Virus record (IMG/VR): IMGVR_UViG_3300032144_000385
Location: 1-64,000 of that record
Reading direction: 5' to 3' (one strand)
Source: a virus
DNA: 64,000 nt
The notes beneath the pieces were generated by a model. That model was not told the DNA's origin. It saw only the letters and a program-made list of their open reading frames with translations, and searched no databases. This document shows positions 38,930 to 47,497 of this stretch, piece after piece. The position numbers were made by a program, and so were the translations under genes. Each line of letters opens with the position of its first letter. Positions within the stretch are counted from its first letter, which is position 1.

Positions 38930-41900
38930 GTGAAGAGCACCATGTAGCCGTCCTGGCTCGCGCCGGGGCTGTTGACCGAGAGCTGCTTCAGCGCCGCGAC
39001 GTCCGCGGACGTGTGCCGGAACCGGAGCGTGTCGGAGACCGAGAGCGCCGCGGTCGCGCCGGTCGTCAGGCCGGCGGCGACGGCCGAGATCCAGGTCCCG
39101 CTCCCGTTGACGTCGTACTCGACCGCGCCGGTCGAGAACGCCGAGGAGAGAGTCAGGTTCACCACGCCGGCCACCGTCACGGTGAACGAGTTGGACGCGA
39201 CGCTCGCGGCGCGCGCGCCGAAGTTGAACTGCCCGGTCAGGGCGGTCGTCACGGCGAAGTCGTGCCGCAGCGGGACCAGGGAGTCCAGCGGCGTCGACTG
39301 GTGGACGTGCGAGGCCGTGACGTCGAACCGGAGCGAGGTCGGGAGGACCCCGTCGGTCGCGAGCAGGATCTCGATCCGGCGCACGTCCTGCTGCGTGCCC
39401 GAGAACGGGTCGGTCTCGAGGAGCAGGACGTTCGCGAGGTCGCGCACGAGCACGCGGTGCTCGGTCGAGTTCGCGGCCGGGAAGTCGGCGAAGATCGCGG
39501 CGGCGTCGGCCCCGAGGGCCTGCACCTCGTCCACGGTGCGGTAGTCGCGGCGCCGGACGTCGGAGAGGTCGATCGCGAAGTCCTCCGGCCCGGAGCCGGA
39601 GGCCTCCATGGAGGTCGTGGCCGCCCAGGGCGTGCCGTCCAGGGAGAGGCGCGAGGGCGGGTAGGGCCGGCGCACGCGGTCGGACATGGTCAGGCTGATC
39701 GTGGCCGCGTCGTCGTCCGGCAGGATCGACGAGCGCGAGAACGGGATCAGCTTCACCTCGACGTTGTCGCCGGCGGGGAGCAGGGAGTCGGAGAGCCCCG
39801 CGCCCGCGAAGACGAGGTAGACGGGGGTCCCGGCCGGGTGCTCGCCCTGCACGGAGTCGAGCGCGCCGCGGTAGACCCCGTTCAGCTGGACGTCGGCGCC
39901 CGAGGCCTGCGCGGAGGAGGGGAGCATGAACTCCGCCCCGACCAGGACGAGGTTCGTGAGGTTCGTCCCGAGGTCGACCGGGTCGCTCGAGTCCGAGAAG
40001 GCCGCCTCGAGCGCGGCCTGGGAGTCGGGGCCGGCGAGCAGGAGGAGCGAGGTCAGCGGGACGGCGGAGCCGCGCGCGAGCGAGTTCTTGAGGCGCCCGA
40101 CCAGCATGAGGCCGAAGACCTCGCCGGCCGCCTCGAAGGCGCCCGTCGGGGTGGCGGGGTCGTGGCGCTCCGCGATCTCGAACCCGACCTCGGGGCCGGC
40201 GCGCCGCGCCGCGGCGAAGAGGAGGTCCCGGTCGGGGCCGCCCCCGAGCGGGTCGCGCGCGGCGAGGCCGCGGGGCGCCTCGATCGCGACCTGGTAGGCG
40301 AAGGGCACGAGGTCGTCGGACGGCGGTCCCCAGTTCGTGTCGCCGGGGTCGGAGAAGGACCCGGCCGCGGTCTCGAAGACGTCCTCGGTGACCGAGAGCT
40401 TGATACGCCCGTCCTCCAGCTCGCCGAGGTCGAGCTCGGCCACGCGCACGGGCATGCGCTCAAAGGCGACCGACCCGACCGAGTAGGTCAGGGCGTAGAG
40501 CTTGCCGGGGCGCGCGTCGAAGACGCTGCGGTCGACCACGATCGTCCCCTTGGCGAGCGGGTAGGAGAGGCCGCGGAGGTCGCGCCACGCGATGCTGTTC
40601 GCGAGGGTCCGGTCCTTGACGCCGGGGTACGTCGGCTCGGCGGGGATGACCTCGCCCTGCATGACGTCGATGTTCGCCTGGTCCTGCGCGAGCGCGGACG
40701 TCGACTTGTACTGGTCGGCCCGGTCGGAGAACTTGACCGACACCTGGTTCGTGGTGTCCGCCCAGGCGCCGCGCGCGAAGCCCTCGAGCTCCACGATGTT
40801 CGAGGCCGAGAGGAGCGGCAGGGTGCCGACGTCGTAGCCGCCGCGCGCGAGGTCGAGGCTCCACTTGCCGAGGATCTGGTCGAAGAACACGACCCCGTCG
40901 ATCTGCTCCTCGAGGATGCGCTGGAGCTCCGCGGCCTCGACCCGTCGGTCGAGGATCATGGAGAACCCGTTGCCCTCGTCGGCCAGGGTCACGGCGTGGC
41001 CGGAGAAGGCCGCCGTGTCGACCTCGGAGATGGGGCGCTTCAGGCCCCACTCCTTGTTGGTCAGGATCTCGACGAGGACGTTCGCCGGGTTGGCGTCCTT
41101 CCCGTTCACGGCCGCGTCGGCGTCGGAGAGGCCGAGCGGGTTCGGGAGGCGCCGGACCTCGAAGGCCCACGGCTTGATCTGCGTCGAGTTGCCGAGGTAG
41201 ATCGGCTCCTCGGACGGCGCCACGTAGCAGGTGCGCAGGTAGGCCGGGGCCACCCCGTTCACGGTCTGGAAGCCGCCGTTGCCGGTCAGGGTCAGGGTGC
41301 AGCCCGTCCCGCCGGTCGGGGAGGCGGTCGTCGACGCGGGGCTGGCCGGGAAGGCGGAGTAGAACCCGCGGTCGATCAGGACGACCGAGGTCACCGCGCC
41401 GCTCGAGACCGCGGTCACCTGGACCGTGGCCGCGGAGGTGTGCGTCCCGCCGACCGCGGTCAGGATGTTCCCGACCGAGTAGCCGGTGCCGCCGGCCGCG
41501 ACGGCGGCGGCGACCACGGAGTTGTTCCCGCCGAGGTAGGGCGACGGGTCCTGGTCGTCGGTGCCGGCGAAGAACGTCAGGGTGCCGCGCACGCCGCCGG
41601 CCCCGAGGTCGTCCCCGCCGAAGAGGTCGGGGCAGTCGATGAGGAACTGCTCGCCGTGCTCGACCGGCACGCCCTTGGTCATGGCGACCGTGGCGCCGGA
41701 GCCCGAGCCCCCGCTGAGGGCGGCCGCGCCGCCGCTCGGGAACACGGAGTACTCTCCCTTGTCGATCAGAGTGATCGCGGTGATGTCGCCGGTGGCGTTG
41801 ACCCGGTCGACGCGGACCTTGGCCGGGCGCTCGAACGTGCCGCCCACGACCTCGAGCACCTCGCGGCGCTTGTAGCCCGTGCCGTCGTTGGCCAGCGACA

Positions 41901-42306
41901 CCGCCATGATCGCGGCCTCGCTGTAGACCTCGACGTCGCCGATCCAGACGCGGGTCAGCGTGCACTGCTCCTCGTCGGGCGCGTCCCCCGCGCCGCGGCA
42001 GAGGACGAACTGCACCCCGAGGTGGTAGCGGAAACCGGTCACCTGCGTCTCGTGGGAGAACAGGCCGGTCTTGATCTCGACCTTGATGGGCTCCTGGATG
42101 AAGTCGCCGTACCAGACGACGTTGGGGCCCTTCTGCTGGCAGGTGCCCCAGAGCAGGGGGATCGGCCGGTCCTCGGTGGCGGTCGGGAACCGGAAGTCCC
42201 CGAGCGATGCGGGCTTGGCGTTCTCAATGTCCGGCTTGGGCCGGATCAGCTCCGCGAGGAGGAACAGCCCGACCTGGATCGCGGCCCAGACCCACCAGAT
42301 GACCAC
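38926..42306 (-). CDS. tail tip / host-specificity protein
   Basis: 1126 aa. N-terminal hydrophobic helix, then GDFRFPTATEDRPIPLLWGTCQQKGPNVVWYGD, a start typical of Phage-tail_3-type tip proteins. Middle region with FEVRRLPNPLGLSDADAAVNGKDANP and LVEILTNKEWGL, then a long beta-rich C-terminus. Ends with Gly/Thr-rich repeats. It likely forms the central fibre or hub of the tail and determines adsorption. Confidence 0.85.
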   Translation of the reverse strand: MVIWWVWAAIQVGLFLLAELIRPKPDIENAKPASLGDFRFPTATEDRPIPLLWGTCQQKGPNVVWYGDFIQEPIKVEIKTGLFSHETQVTGFRYHLGVQFVLCRGAGDAPDEEQCTLTRVWIGDVEVYSEAAIMAVSLANDGTGYKRREVLEVVGGTFERPAKVRVDRVNATGDITAITLIDKGEYSVFPSGGAAALSGGSGSGATVAMTKGVPVEHGEQFLIDCPDLFGGDDLGAGGVRGTLTFFAGTDDQDPSPYLGGNNSVVAAAVAAGGTGYSVGNILTAVGGTHTSAATVQVTAVSSGAVTSVVLIDRGFYSAFPASPASTTASPTGGTGCTLTLTGNGGFQTVNGVAPAYLRTCYVAPSEEPIYLGNSTQIKPWAFEVRRLPNPLGLSDADAAVNGKDANPANVLVEILTNKEWGLKRPISEVDTAAFSGHAVTLADEGNGFSMILDRRVEAAELQRILEEQIDGVVFFDQILGKWSLDLARGGYDVGTLPLLSASNIVELEGFARGAWADTTNQVSVKFSDRADQYKSTSALAQDQANIDVMQGEVIPAEPTYPGVKDRTLANSIAWRDLRGLSYPLAKGTIVVDRSVFDARPGKLYALTYSVGSVAFERMPVRVAELDLGELEDGRIKLSVTEDVFETAAGSFSDPGDTNWGPPSDDLVPFAYQVAIEAPRGLAARDPLGGGPDRDLLFAAARRAGPEVGFEIAERHDPATPTGAFEAAGEVFGLMLVGRLKNSLARGSAVPLTSLLLLAGPDSQAALEAAFSDSSDPVDLGTNLTNLVLVGAEFMLPSSAQASGADVQLNGVYRGALDSVQGEHPAGTPVYLVFAGAGLSDSLLPAGDNVEVKLIPFSRSSILPDDDAATISLTMSDRVRRPYPPSRLSLDGTPWAATTSMEASGSGPEDFAIDLSDVRRRDYRTVDEVQALGADAAAIFADFPAANSTEHRVLVRDLANVLLLETDPFSGTQQDVRRIEILLATDGVLPTSLRFDVTASHVHQSTPLDSLVPLRHDFAVTTALTGQFNFGARAASVASNSFTVTVAGVVNLTLSSAFSTGAVEYDVNGSGTWISAVAAGLTTGATAALSVSDTLRFRHTSADVAALKQLSVNSPGASQDGYMVLFT

Positions 42307-42310
42307 GGGA

Positions 42311-43156
42311 TCAGCACCGCTCCGGGTCGAGCCCGGTCTCGAAGATGTTGATCGTGGGGATGAACGCGAAGCCCTGGTATCGCAGCACCTTGTCGAACTT
42401 GGTGCTGCAGGTCTGGATGTCGTGCGCGCAGCCGGCGCGGAGGATCACCTGCTCACCCACCACGGGGAAGGGGAACCCGAAGTGCAGCGTCAGGACGTCG
42501 CCGACGTGGCGCAGGATCATGCGCGCGTCGAGGCCGTCGGTCGTCTCGACCGTGCCGGCGTCGAACCAGCCGTCCCCGAACGCCGCGGCGCCCGGCACCG
42601 TCAGCTGGAGGCCGGACTGGGCCGTCGCGGTCGCGGCGAGCCGGAACGCGGGGTCCTCGAGGTCCACGTCGCAGAGCCCCGGGCCGCCGTCGGCGCCGTC
42701 GCCGAGGACGTTGTTGCATTGGCCGCGGAAGTCGAAGCGCGGGATCTGGCGCGCGGCGATGGAGACGGGCGGCTCGATCGCGAGCTTGGCCTTGGTGCCG
42801 TCCTCGGAGAAGGCCACGGACTTGAGGAGCCCGCGGAAGAGCGTGGCGACGCTGCCGTCCCCGCGGTGGAGCTGCTGCAGCGTGAAGCGGGCCTGCTCGC
42901 TCGGGACGCTCGTGACGTAGCGGGACGGGAGGTCGTGCTCCGCGGGGAGGCTGATCTCGAGCGCGGACTGGCGCGCCTCGCGCGCCTGGGTAATCTTCCC
43001 GCGGCTCAGGCCCTCGGTCGCGAGGTAGTCGAGGCCGCCGGCGGACTGGTCGTCCTCGGCGGAGGTGAGCCGGTAGACCTGGAGGCCGAGCTCGAAGGTG
43101 TAGAGGTCGACCGGCCGGCCGCTCTCCTGGGAGGTCTCCTGCCCGCTGTAGGTCAC
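42311..43156 (-). CDS. baseplate/tail hub protein (phage BR0599 / DUF2163 type)
   Basis: 281 aa, GTG start. DLYTFELGLQVYRLTSAEDDQ at the start and a C-terminal CAHDIQTCSTKFDKVLRYQGFAFIP with the C-x-H...C-x-x-KF pattern of this family, which occurs just upstream of the tail tip gene in many siphoviruses. Confidence 0.85.
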   Translation of the reverse strand: MTYSGQETSQESGRPVDLYTFELGLQVYRLTSAEDDQSAGGLDYLATEGLSRGKITQAREARQSALEISLPAEHDLPSRYVTSVPSEQARFTLQQLHRGDGSVATLFRGLLKSVAFSEDGTKAKLAIEPPVSIAARQIPRFDFRGQCNNVLGDGADGGPGLCDVDLEDPAFRLAATATAQSGLQLTVPGAAAFGDGWFDAGTVETTDGLDARMILRHVGDVLTLHFGFPFPVVGEQVILRAGCAHDIQTCSTKFDKVLRYQGFAFIPTINIFETGLDPERC

Positions 43157-43160
43157 GGGG

Positions 43161-44888
43161 TCACTCCAGGACCGTCACGAGGGGGAGGACCGCGCGCCGG
43201 GCGTTGCCCGGCCCGTGCGTGATCCGGACGGTGTCGGAGTCGCTGCGCACCTTCTCCACGAAGCTGATCCTATCAATCTGCGCGGGGGTCAGGGTGGTCG
43301 GCCACGACGGGGTGACCGTGATGTTCTCCTGGGTGGACGTGGGGGCCGTGGACCCCGTGATCGTTCGGATGAAGGCCGCCCCGGAGACGGGCTGCACCCG
43401 GATCACGTTCTTGGGCTGGCGGGACCGCGCGAAGGCCGTGTAGCCGACGTGCTGGACCGCGAGCGTGGTCTGGCCGCTCGTCATGGTCCCGGAGGGCACG
43501 AGGTCCTTCGAGAAGGTGGGGATGTAGAGGCTGACCCGGCGGCCGTCCAGGGCCCAGAGGAGCTTCCGGATCCGCCACATGCCGGCCTTGCCGGACGCGA
43601 CGAAGCCCCGCTCCGAGGCGCGCCGGTGGCGGTCCTGGCGCGTGGTCTCGCGCGTGAGGCCCACGGACCCGTCGGCGCGGCGGACGGGGTGCCGGTACTC
43701 CTCCGGCATCGTGCCGCGCACGAAGTTCGGGTCGTCGAGCAGGATCTTGCCGTTGAAGGTGGACCAGGTGGAGGCGTCGGCCAGCGCCGCGTCGTTGTCC
43801 TTCACCCGGAAGTGGGCGGAGAACCGGTCCTGCCCCTGCAGGTAGCGCTGCCCGCGGATCGGCCCGTCGATCGCGGCGAGCCGGAGCGGGGCCACGAGCA
43901 CGAGGTCGGCGACGGGCGTGTAGGAGAGGACCGGGGGGTTGGCGACCGTGATCGTGGTCGCGGTGTGCGACACGAGGTCCAGCACGTCGAACCGGGAGTC
44001 GCTGGCCCACACGACGACGAGGCTGCCGTCCCGGAAGTCCGCGTCCGCGGTCGAGGCGACCGTCAGGACCGTGGTCGAGCCGCCGACGACCGCCGCGGTC
44101 AGCGGCGTCGCCTCGTGCCACATGGGGATCCCGAAGGTGCGCGGCTGCCAGTCGAAGAGCGCCGTCTCGAGCCGGGAGCGCTCGGCGCCGTCCTCGACGA
44201 GGATGTCCCAGGAGAACTTCTGGCGCGGGCTCTTGCGCAGGGCGCGGCGCTGCTCGGTGCCGTCCGCGTGCTGGATCACGTCGGTCAGCCACTCGAGGGT
44301 CTCCTCGTAGGGCTGCTCCGGCGGCGGCGCGAACAGGACCACGCGCTGCAGGGTGATGGGGACCTGGATCGTGCCGGTGATGTTGAACGTGAAGTCCAGC
44401 GTGGCGTCGACCAGGGCCGGGCCGACGAGGTCGATCAGGACGTCGACCTCGATCCCCTCCATGGGGGCGAAGAGGCGCGGCAGCGGCGGCGGGGAGACCA
44501 GCGACACGCCGTCGCCCGCGTTGTTGTCGAACAGCGTCCAGCTCAGGCTCCGCGACCGGAACGCCGAGAACACCTCGAGCGTGACCTGGGTCGGCGAGAG
44601 CACGTTGCCGAGCTCGATCTCCCGCGGGACGATGTGGAACTTGTCGTAGAAGTCGAGCCCCGGCGTGGAGGAGTACCCGGCCTCGCCGAGGTACTCGACC
44701 GAGGTCTCCGCCGGCTCCTGGTGGTCGTCCGTCGCGATGCCGACCAGGGGCGCCGCGAGCGCCGCCGGGTCGTCGACGAGCAGCTTGACCCCGCGCGACG
44801 CGAGCGCGTACGCGGCCGCGACGCGCCCGGGGATCTCGGCGCGCATGACCGAGGTGGTGAAGGGGATCGCCCCGGGATACTCAGCCAT
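43161..44888 (-). CDS. tail structural protein
   Basis: 575 aa, ATG start. Beta-rich; includes IDGPIRGQRYLQGQDRFSAHFRVKD and KLLWALDGRRVSLYIPTFSKDL. Its place between the minor tail genes and the hub protein suggests a distal tail component. I cannot assign a family more precisely. Confidence 0.65.
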   Translation of the reverse strand: MAEYPGAIPFTTSVMRAEIPGRVAAAYALASRGVKLLVDDPAALAAPLVGIATDDHQEPAETSVEYLGEAGYSSTPGLDFYDKFHIVPREIELGNVLSPTQVTLEVFSAFRSRSLSWTLFDNNAGDGVSLVSPPPLPRLFAPMEGIEVDVLIDLVGPALVDATLDFTFNITGTIQVPITLQRVVLFAPPPEQPYEETLEWLTDVIQHADGTEQRRALRKSPRQKFSWDILVEDGAERSRLETALFDWQPRTFGIPMWHEATPLTAAVVGGSTTVLTVASTADADFRDGSLVVVWASDSRFDVLDLVSHTATTITVANPPVLSYTPVADLVLVAPLRLAAIDGPIRGQRYLQGQDRFSAHFRVKDNDAALADASTWSTFNGKILLDDPNFVRGTMPEEYRHPVRRADGSVGLTRETTRQDRHRRASERGFVASGKAGMWRIRKLLWALDGRRVSLYIPTFSKDLVPSGTMTSGQTTLAVQHVGYTAFARSRQPKNVIRVQPVSGAAFIRTITGSTAPTSTQENITVTPSWPTTLTPAQIDRISFVEKVRSDSDTVRITHGPGNARRAVLPLVTVLE

Positions 44889-45864
44889 TGTCCCGCCGGT
44901 AGGCGATGCCGAGGTTCTGGGTCCCCGTCGCCGTGCTGCCGGTGTTCTTCTGCTGCGCGGGGAAGATGTACCACTGGTCGCTGCCGATCGTGACGACCTC
45001 GCGCGCCGCGAAGAACCGCATGTTCATGCCGCGGACGTCGGGCATGTAGCCGAGGTAGTACACCCGCTGGTTCGCGGTGTCCCGGTAGTAGACGCCGATC
45101 GGGTACATCGGGATCGCGCCGGAGCCCGACCCGCCCGAGTAGCGGCCGAACTGCGTGGCGACCGGGCCGCCGCGGAACCCGCCCTGCAGGTTCGCCTTCG
45201 CGATGCCCGCCGTGTCGTTCTGCGCCGCCTGGCTCGTGCCCCAGGTCTGGCCCCACTTGCCGCTCGCGACCTGGTTCGGGAGGCCCTCGAGGTGCACCGT
45301 GGCGCCGCGGCCCTTGTCCGAGGCCGTGGTCGTGTGGAAGATCCCGTCGAGCAGCATCGTGTCGCTGCTCGAGACCGCCCCGTTGTTCGTCTTGAAGTGG
45401 CCGTAGCAGTACTCGCCGCCGGTCCAGTCCCCGGTCTTGACGAGGGCCCCCACGCCGAAGTGCTTGAACACGTCGGCCGCCGACTCCACCACGACGTGGA
45501 CGTAGAAGTCCTGCTCGAAGAACCAGTAGGTGAACGGCCCGTTGCCGAGCGCGTTGACGTGCCGCTCGTCGTCGAGGACCGCGTTCGTGCTGCCGACCGC
45601 GCCGTTGCCGCTGTCGTTGGGGTGCTGGCCCGGCTGGTTGCCGCCCGTGTATCCCAGGGCCTGGTAGATCCCGAGGTGGTTGGGGGACGAGGTGTCCCAG
45701 CGCACGCTGACCCACAGGGCGACCCCCGTCGCGGTGCGGTGCCACGCGGCCTGGCCGGTGCCCGTCGAGAGCTGGTCCTGCGTCCAGCCCTGCGCCACCA
45801 GGAAGGTGTCGAGCGCCGTGATCAGCGCGGACATGGTCGAGGCGGTCCCGGTGGAGAAGGCCAT
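44881..45864 (-). CDS. virion/tail protein
   Basis: 327 aa, ATG start. Soluble, rich in Gly, Thr and aromatic residues (WFFEQDFYVHVVVES, YYLGYMPDVRGMNMRFFAAREVV). Overlaps the next tail gene by 8 bases. Probably part of the tail surface. No family recognised. Confidence 0.6.
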   Translation of the reverse strand: MAFSTGTASTMSALITALDTFLVAQGWTQDQLSTGTGQAAWHRTATGVALWVSVRWDTSSPNHLGIYQALGYTGGNQPGQHPNDSGNGAVGSTNAVLDDERHVNALGNGPFTYWFFEQDFYVHVVVESAADVFKHFGVGALVKTGDWTGGEYCYGHFKTNNGAVSSSDTMLLDGIFHTTTASDKGRGATVHLEGLPNQVASGKWGQTWGTSQAAQNDTAGIAKANLQGGFRGGPVATQFGRYSGGSGSGAIPMYPIGVYYRDTANQRVYYLGYMPDVRGMNMRFFAAREVVTIGSDQWYIFPAQQKNTGSTATGTQNLGIAYRRDNG

Positions 45865-47493
45865 CTACTGCTCCTTGATCGCGAAGTAGGTGTAGTCGAG
45901 CGCGCGGCTGCCGCTCTTGAACACCCGGTAGCGGTCCGTGCCCTGGGTGATGAAGTCCTCGGAGGTGAGCGGGGTCGTCACGTCGGAGGCCGACACCCAG
46001 AACACGCCGTCGAGCTCGCCGACGACGTCGTGCTCGGTCGGCGGCCCGTCCGACCCGAGCTGCAGCGTCAGCGGGAAGAGGCGTCGCAGCGCGCCGCCCG
46101 TGTTCGGCGTGGGGTGCAGCGTGAGGTTCGGGCTGCCCGGCACGCCGCTCCCCGCGATCACCGTGTCGTTCCCGCTCGCGCCGGAGAGCAGGATCCCCCC
46201 GTTGGCCTGCGGGTCGGCCGTGATGTTGTCGTCCGCGTCGGTGTCCTGGAGCGCGGGGTTGGACACGCCGACCGGGTAGAGCACGCGCTCGTTCACGAGC
46301 GAGCGGTTCGGCGACGTCTCGTCGGAGGCCACGGAGCTGTTCAGGACCGGCTGCCAGTTGCCGTCGGACCGGAGGTAGAACGCCGGCCCGCCGGTCGGGT
46401 TCGCCGCGATGAGCTCCATGATCGAGCTGACGTAGGTCAGGATCGTGCTGTTGAAGAGCGCGCGCACGCGGGTCGTGCACCCGGAGATGTAGATCGGGTA
46501 GGGCCACTCGCTCGGGCTGCCGAACCGGTTGAGGAAGCCCACGTACAGGCTCGAGTAGTGCGTGACCGTCGCGTTCCGGACCTTGAACACGCCCTCGATC
46601 CGGTTCGGGGTGATCGAGAACCACAGGTCGATCGGGAAGCTCGCGCCGTTGTTGTGCAGCGGCACGAACGCGCCGGTCGTGTTCGTGGCGCCGGTCGGGT
46701 CGCCGGGGCTCTTGCCCGCCTGCGCGTCGAAGGTCAGGAGCGGGTTGAACGCGGTGAACCCGAACAGGGCCCAGTTGAACGCGGTGTTCGCGCCGTTCGC
46801 GGCCTGGTAGGTCCGGAAGCCCACGAAGACCGGCGTGCCGCCGCCGGAGCCCTCGAGGATCATGACCTGGTCCTGCGTCGCGGGGAACGCCCAGGTGACG
46901 TTGAGCGTGGCGCCCGAGAGGCCCGCGCCCGTGACGGCCACGGGGTTCGCGGGGACCTCCTCGTAGAGGCCGGCCGTGACGACGCCGAGGACGGCCGTGA
47001 TCGTGCCGCCGGCCACGGTGACCGAGAACTGCGCGGCGGTCGTGACGCCGACGGCGCCCACGCTCGAGAGCGTGACCGTCTGCGTGCCGTTCGTGCCGCC
47101 GGAGCCGCCGGAGCCGACGGTCGCCGAGGCGGCCTGCTGCGATCGGCGCCGGAGCGTCCAGCCGTTCGAGGCGAACGTGAGGTTGAAGGTGGCGCCGGTG
47201 CCACCGCCCCCGGTGACGGAGACGGGGTTCGAGGGGTTGGCCGTGTAGGACCCGCCCTCAGACACCACGGCCGAGGTGATGTTACCGGTCGAGACGCCCG
47301 TGACGCGGATCTTGGCCGCGAAGGTCGACGTGCCGCCGGAGACGGTCAGGATGTCGCCGACGACGTAGGCGCCGGTCGTGGCGGTGCCGCTCTGGATCGA
47401 GACGGCCGTCGCCCCCTGCCCGGTGGCGGCCTTCATGAGCTTGTCGAGGACGTCGATGTAGCCGACGCTGGAGGAGCCGGTGATCCAGGACAT
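45865..47493 (-). CDS. minor tail / virion protein with Gly-Thr-rich beta domains
   Basis: 542 aa, ATG start. First 200 residues hold four Gly/Thr/Val-rich beta units (VGDILTVSGGTSTFAAKIRVTGV, TVTLSSVGAVGVTTA), then a longer folded region with FRTYQAANGANTAFNWALFGF. Directly after the tape measure gene, so it is likely a distal tail or receptor-contacting protein. Confidence 0.6.
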   Translation of the reverse strand: MSWITGSSSVGYIDVLDKLMKAATGQGATAVSIQSGTATTGAYVVGDILTVSGGTSTFAAKIRVTGVSTGNITSAVVSEGGSYTANPSNPVSVTGGGGTGATFNLTFASNGWTLRRRSQQAASATVGSGGSGGTNGTQTVTLSSVGAVGVTTAAQFSVTVAGGTITAVLGVVTAGLYEEVPANPVAVTGAGLSGATLNVTWAFPATQDQVMILEGSGGGTPVFVGFRTYQAANGANTAFNWALFGFTAFNPLLTFDAQAGKSPGDPTGATNTTGAFVPLHNNGASFPIDLWFSITPNRIEGVFKVRNATVTHYSSLYVGFLNRFGSPSEWPYPIYISGCTTRVRALFNSTILTYVSSIMELIAANPTGGPAFYLRSDGNWQPVLNSSVASDETSPNRSLVNERVLYPVGVSNPALQDTDADDNITADPQANGGILLSGASGNDTVIAGSGVPGSPNLTLHPTPNTGGALRRLFPLTLQLGSDGPPTEHDVVGELDGVFWVSASDVTTPLTSEDFITQGTDRYRVFKSGSRALDYTYFAIKEQ

Positions 47494-47497
47494 CGGG

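Noticed and set aside
39013-42351. 1112-aa plus-strand frame
   Set aside because: Antisense of the tail tip gene; composition is Arg/Gly/Glu-rich as expected of a shadow.
43215-44993. 592-aa plus-strand frame
   Set aside because: Antisense of a tail gene; no coding features of its own.
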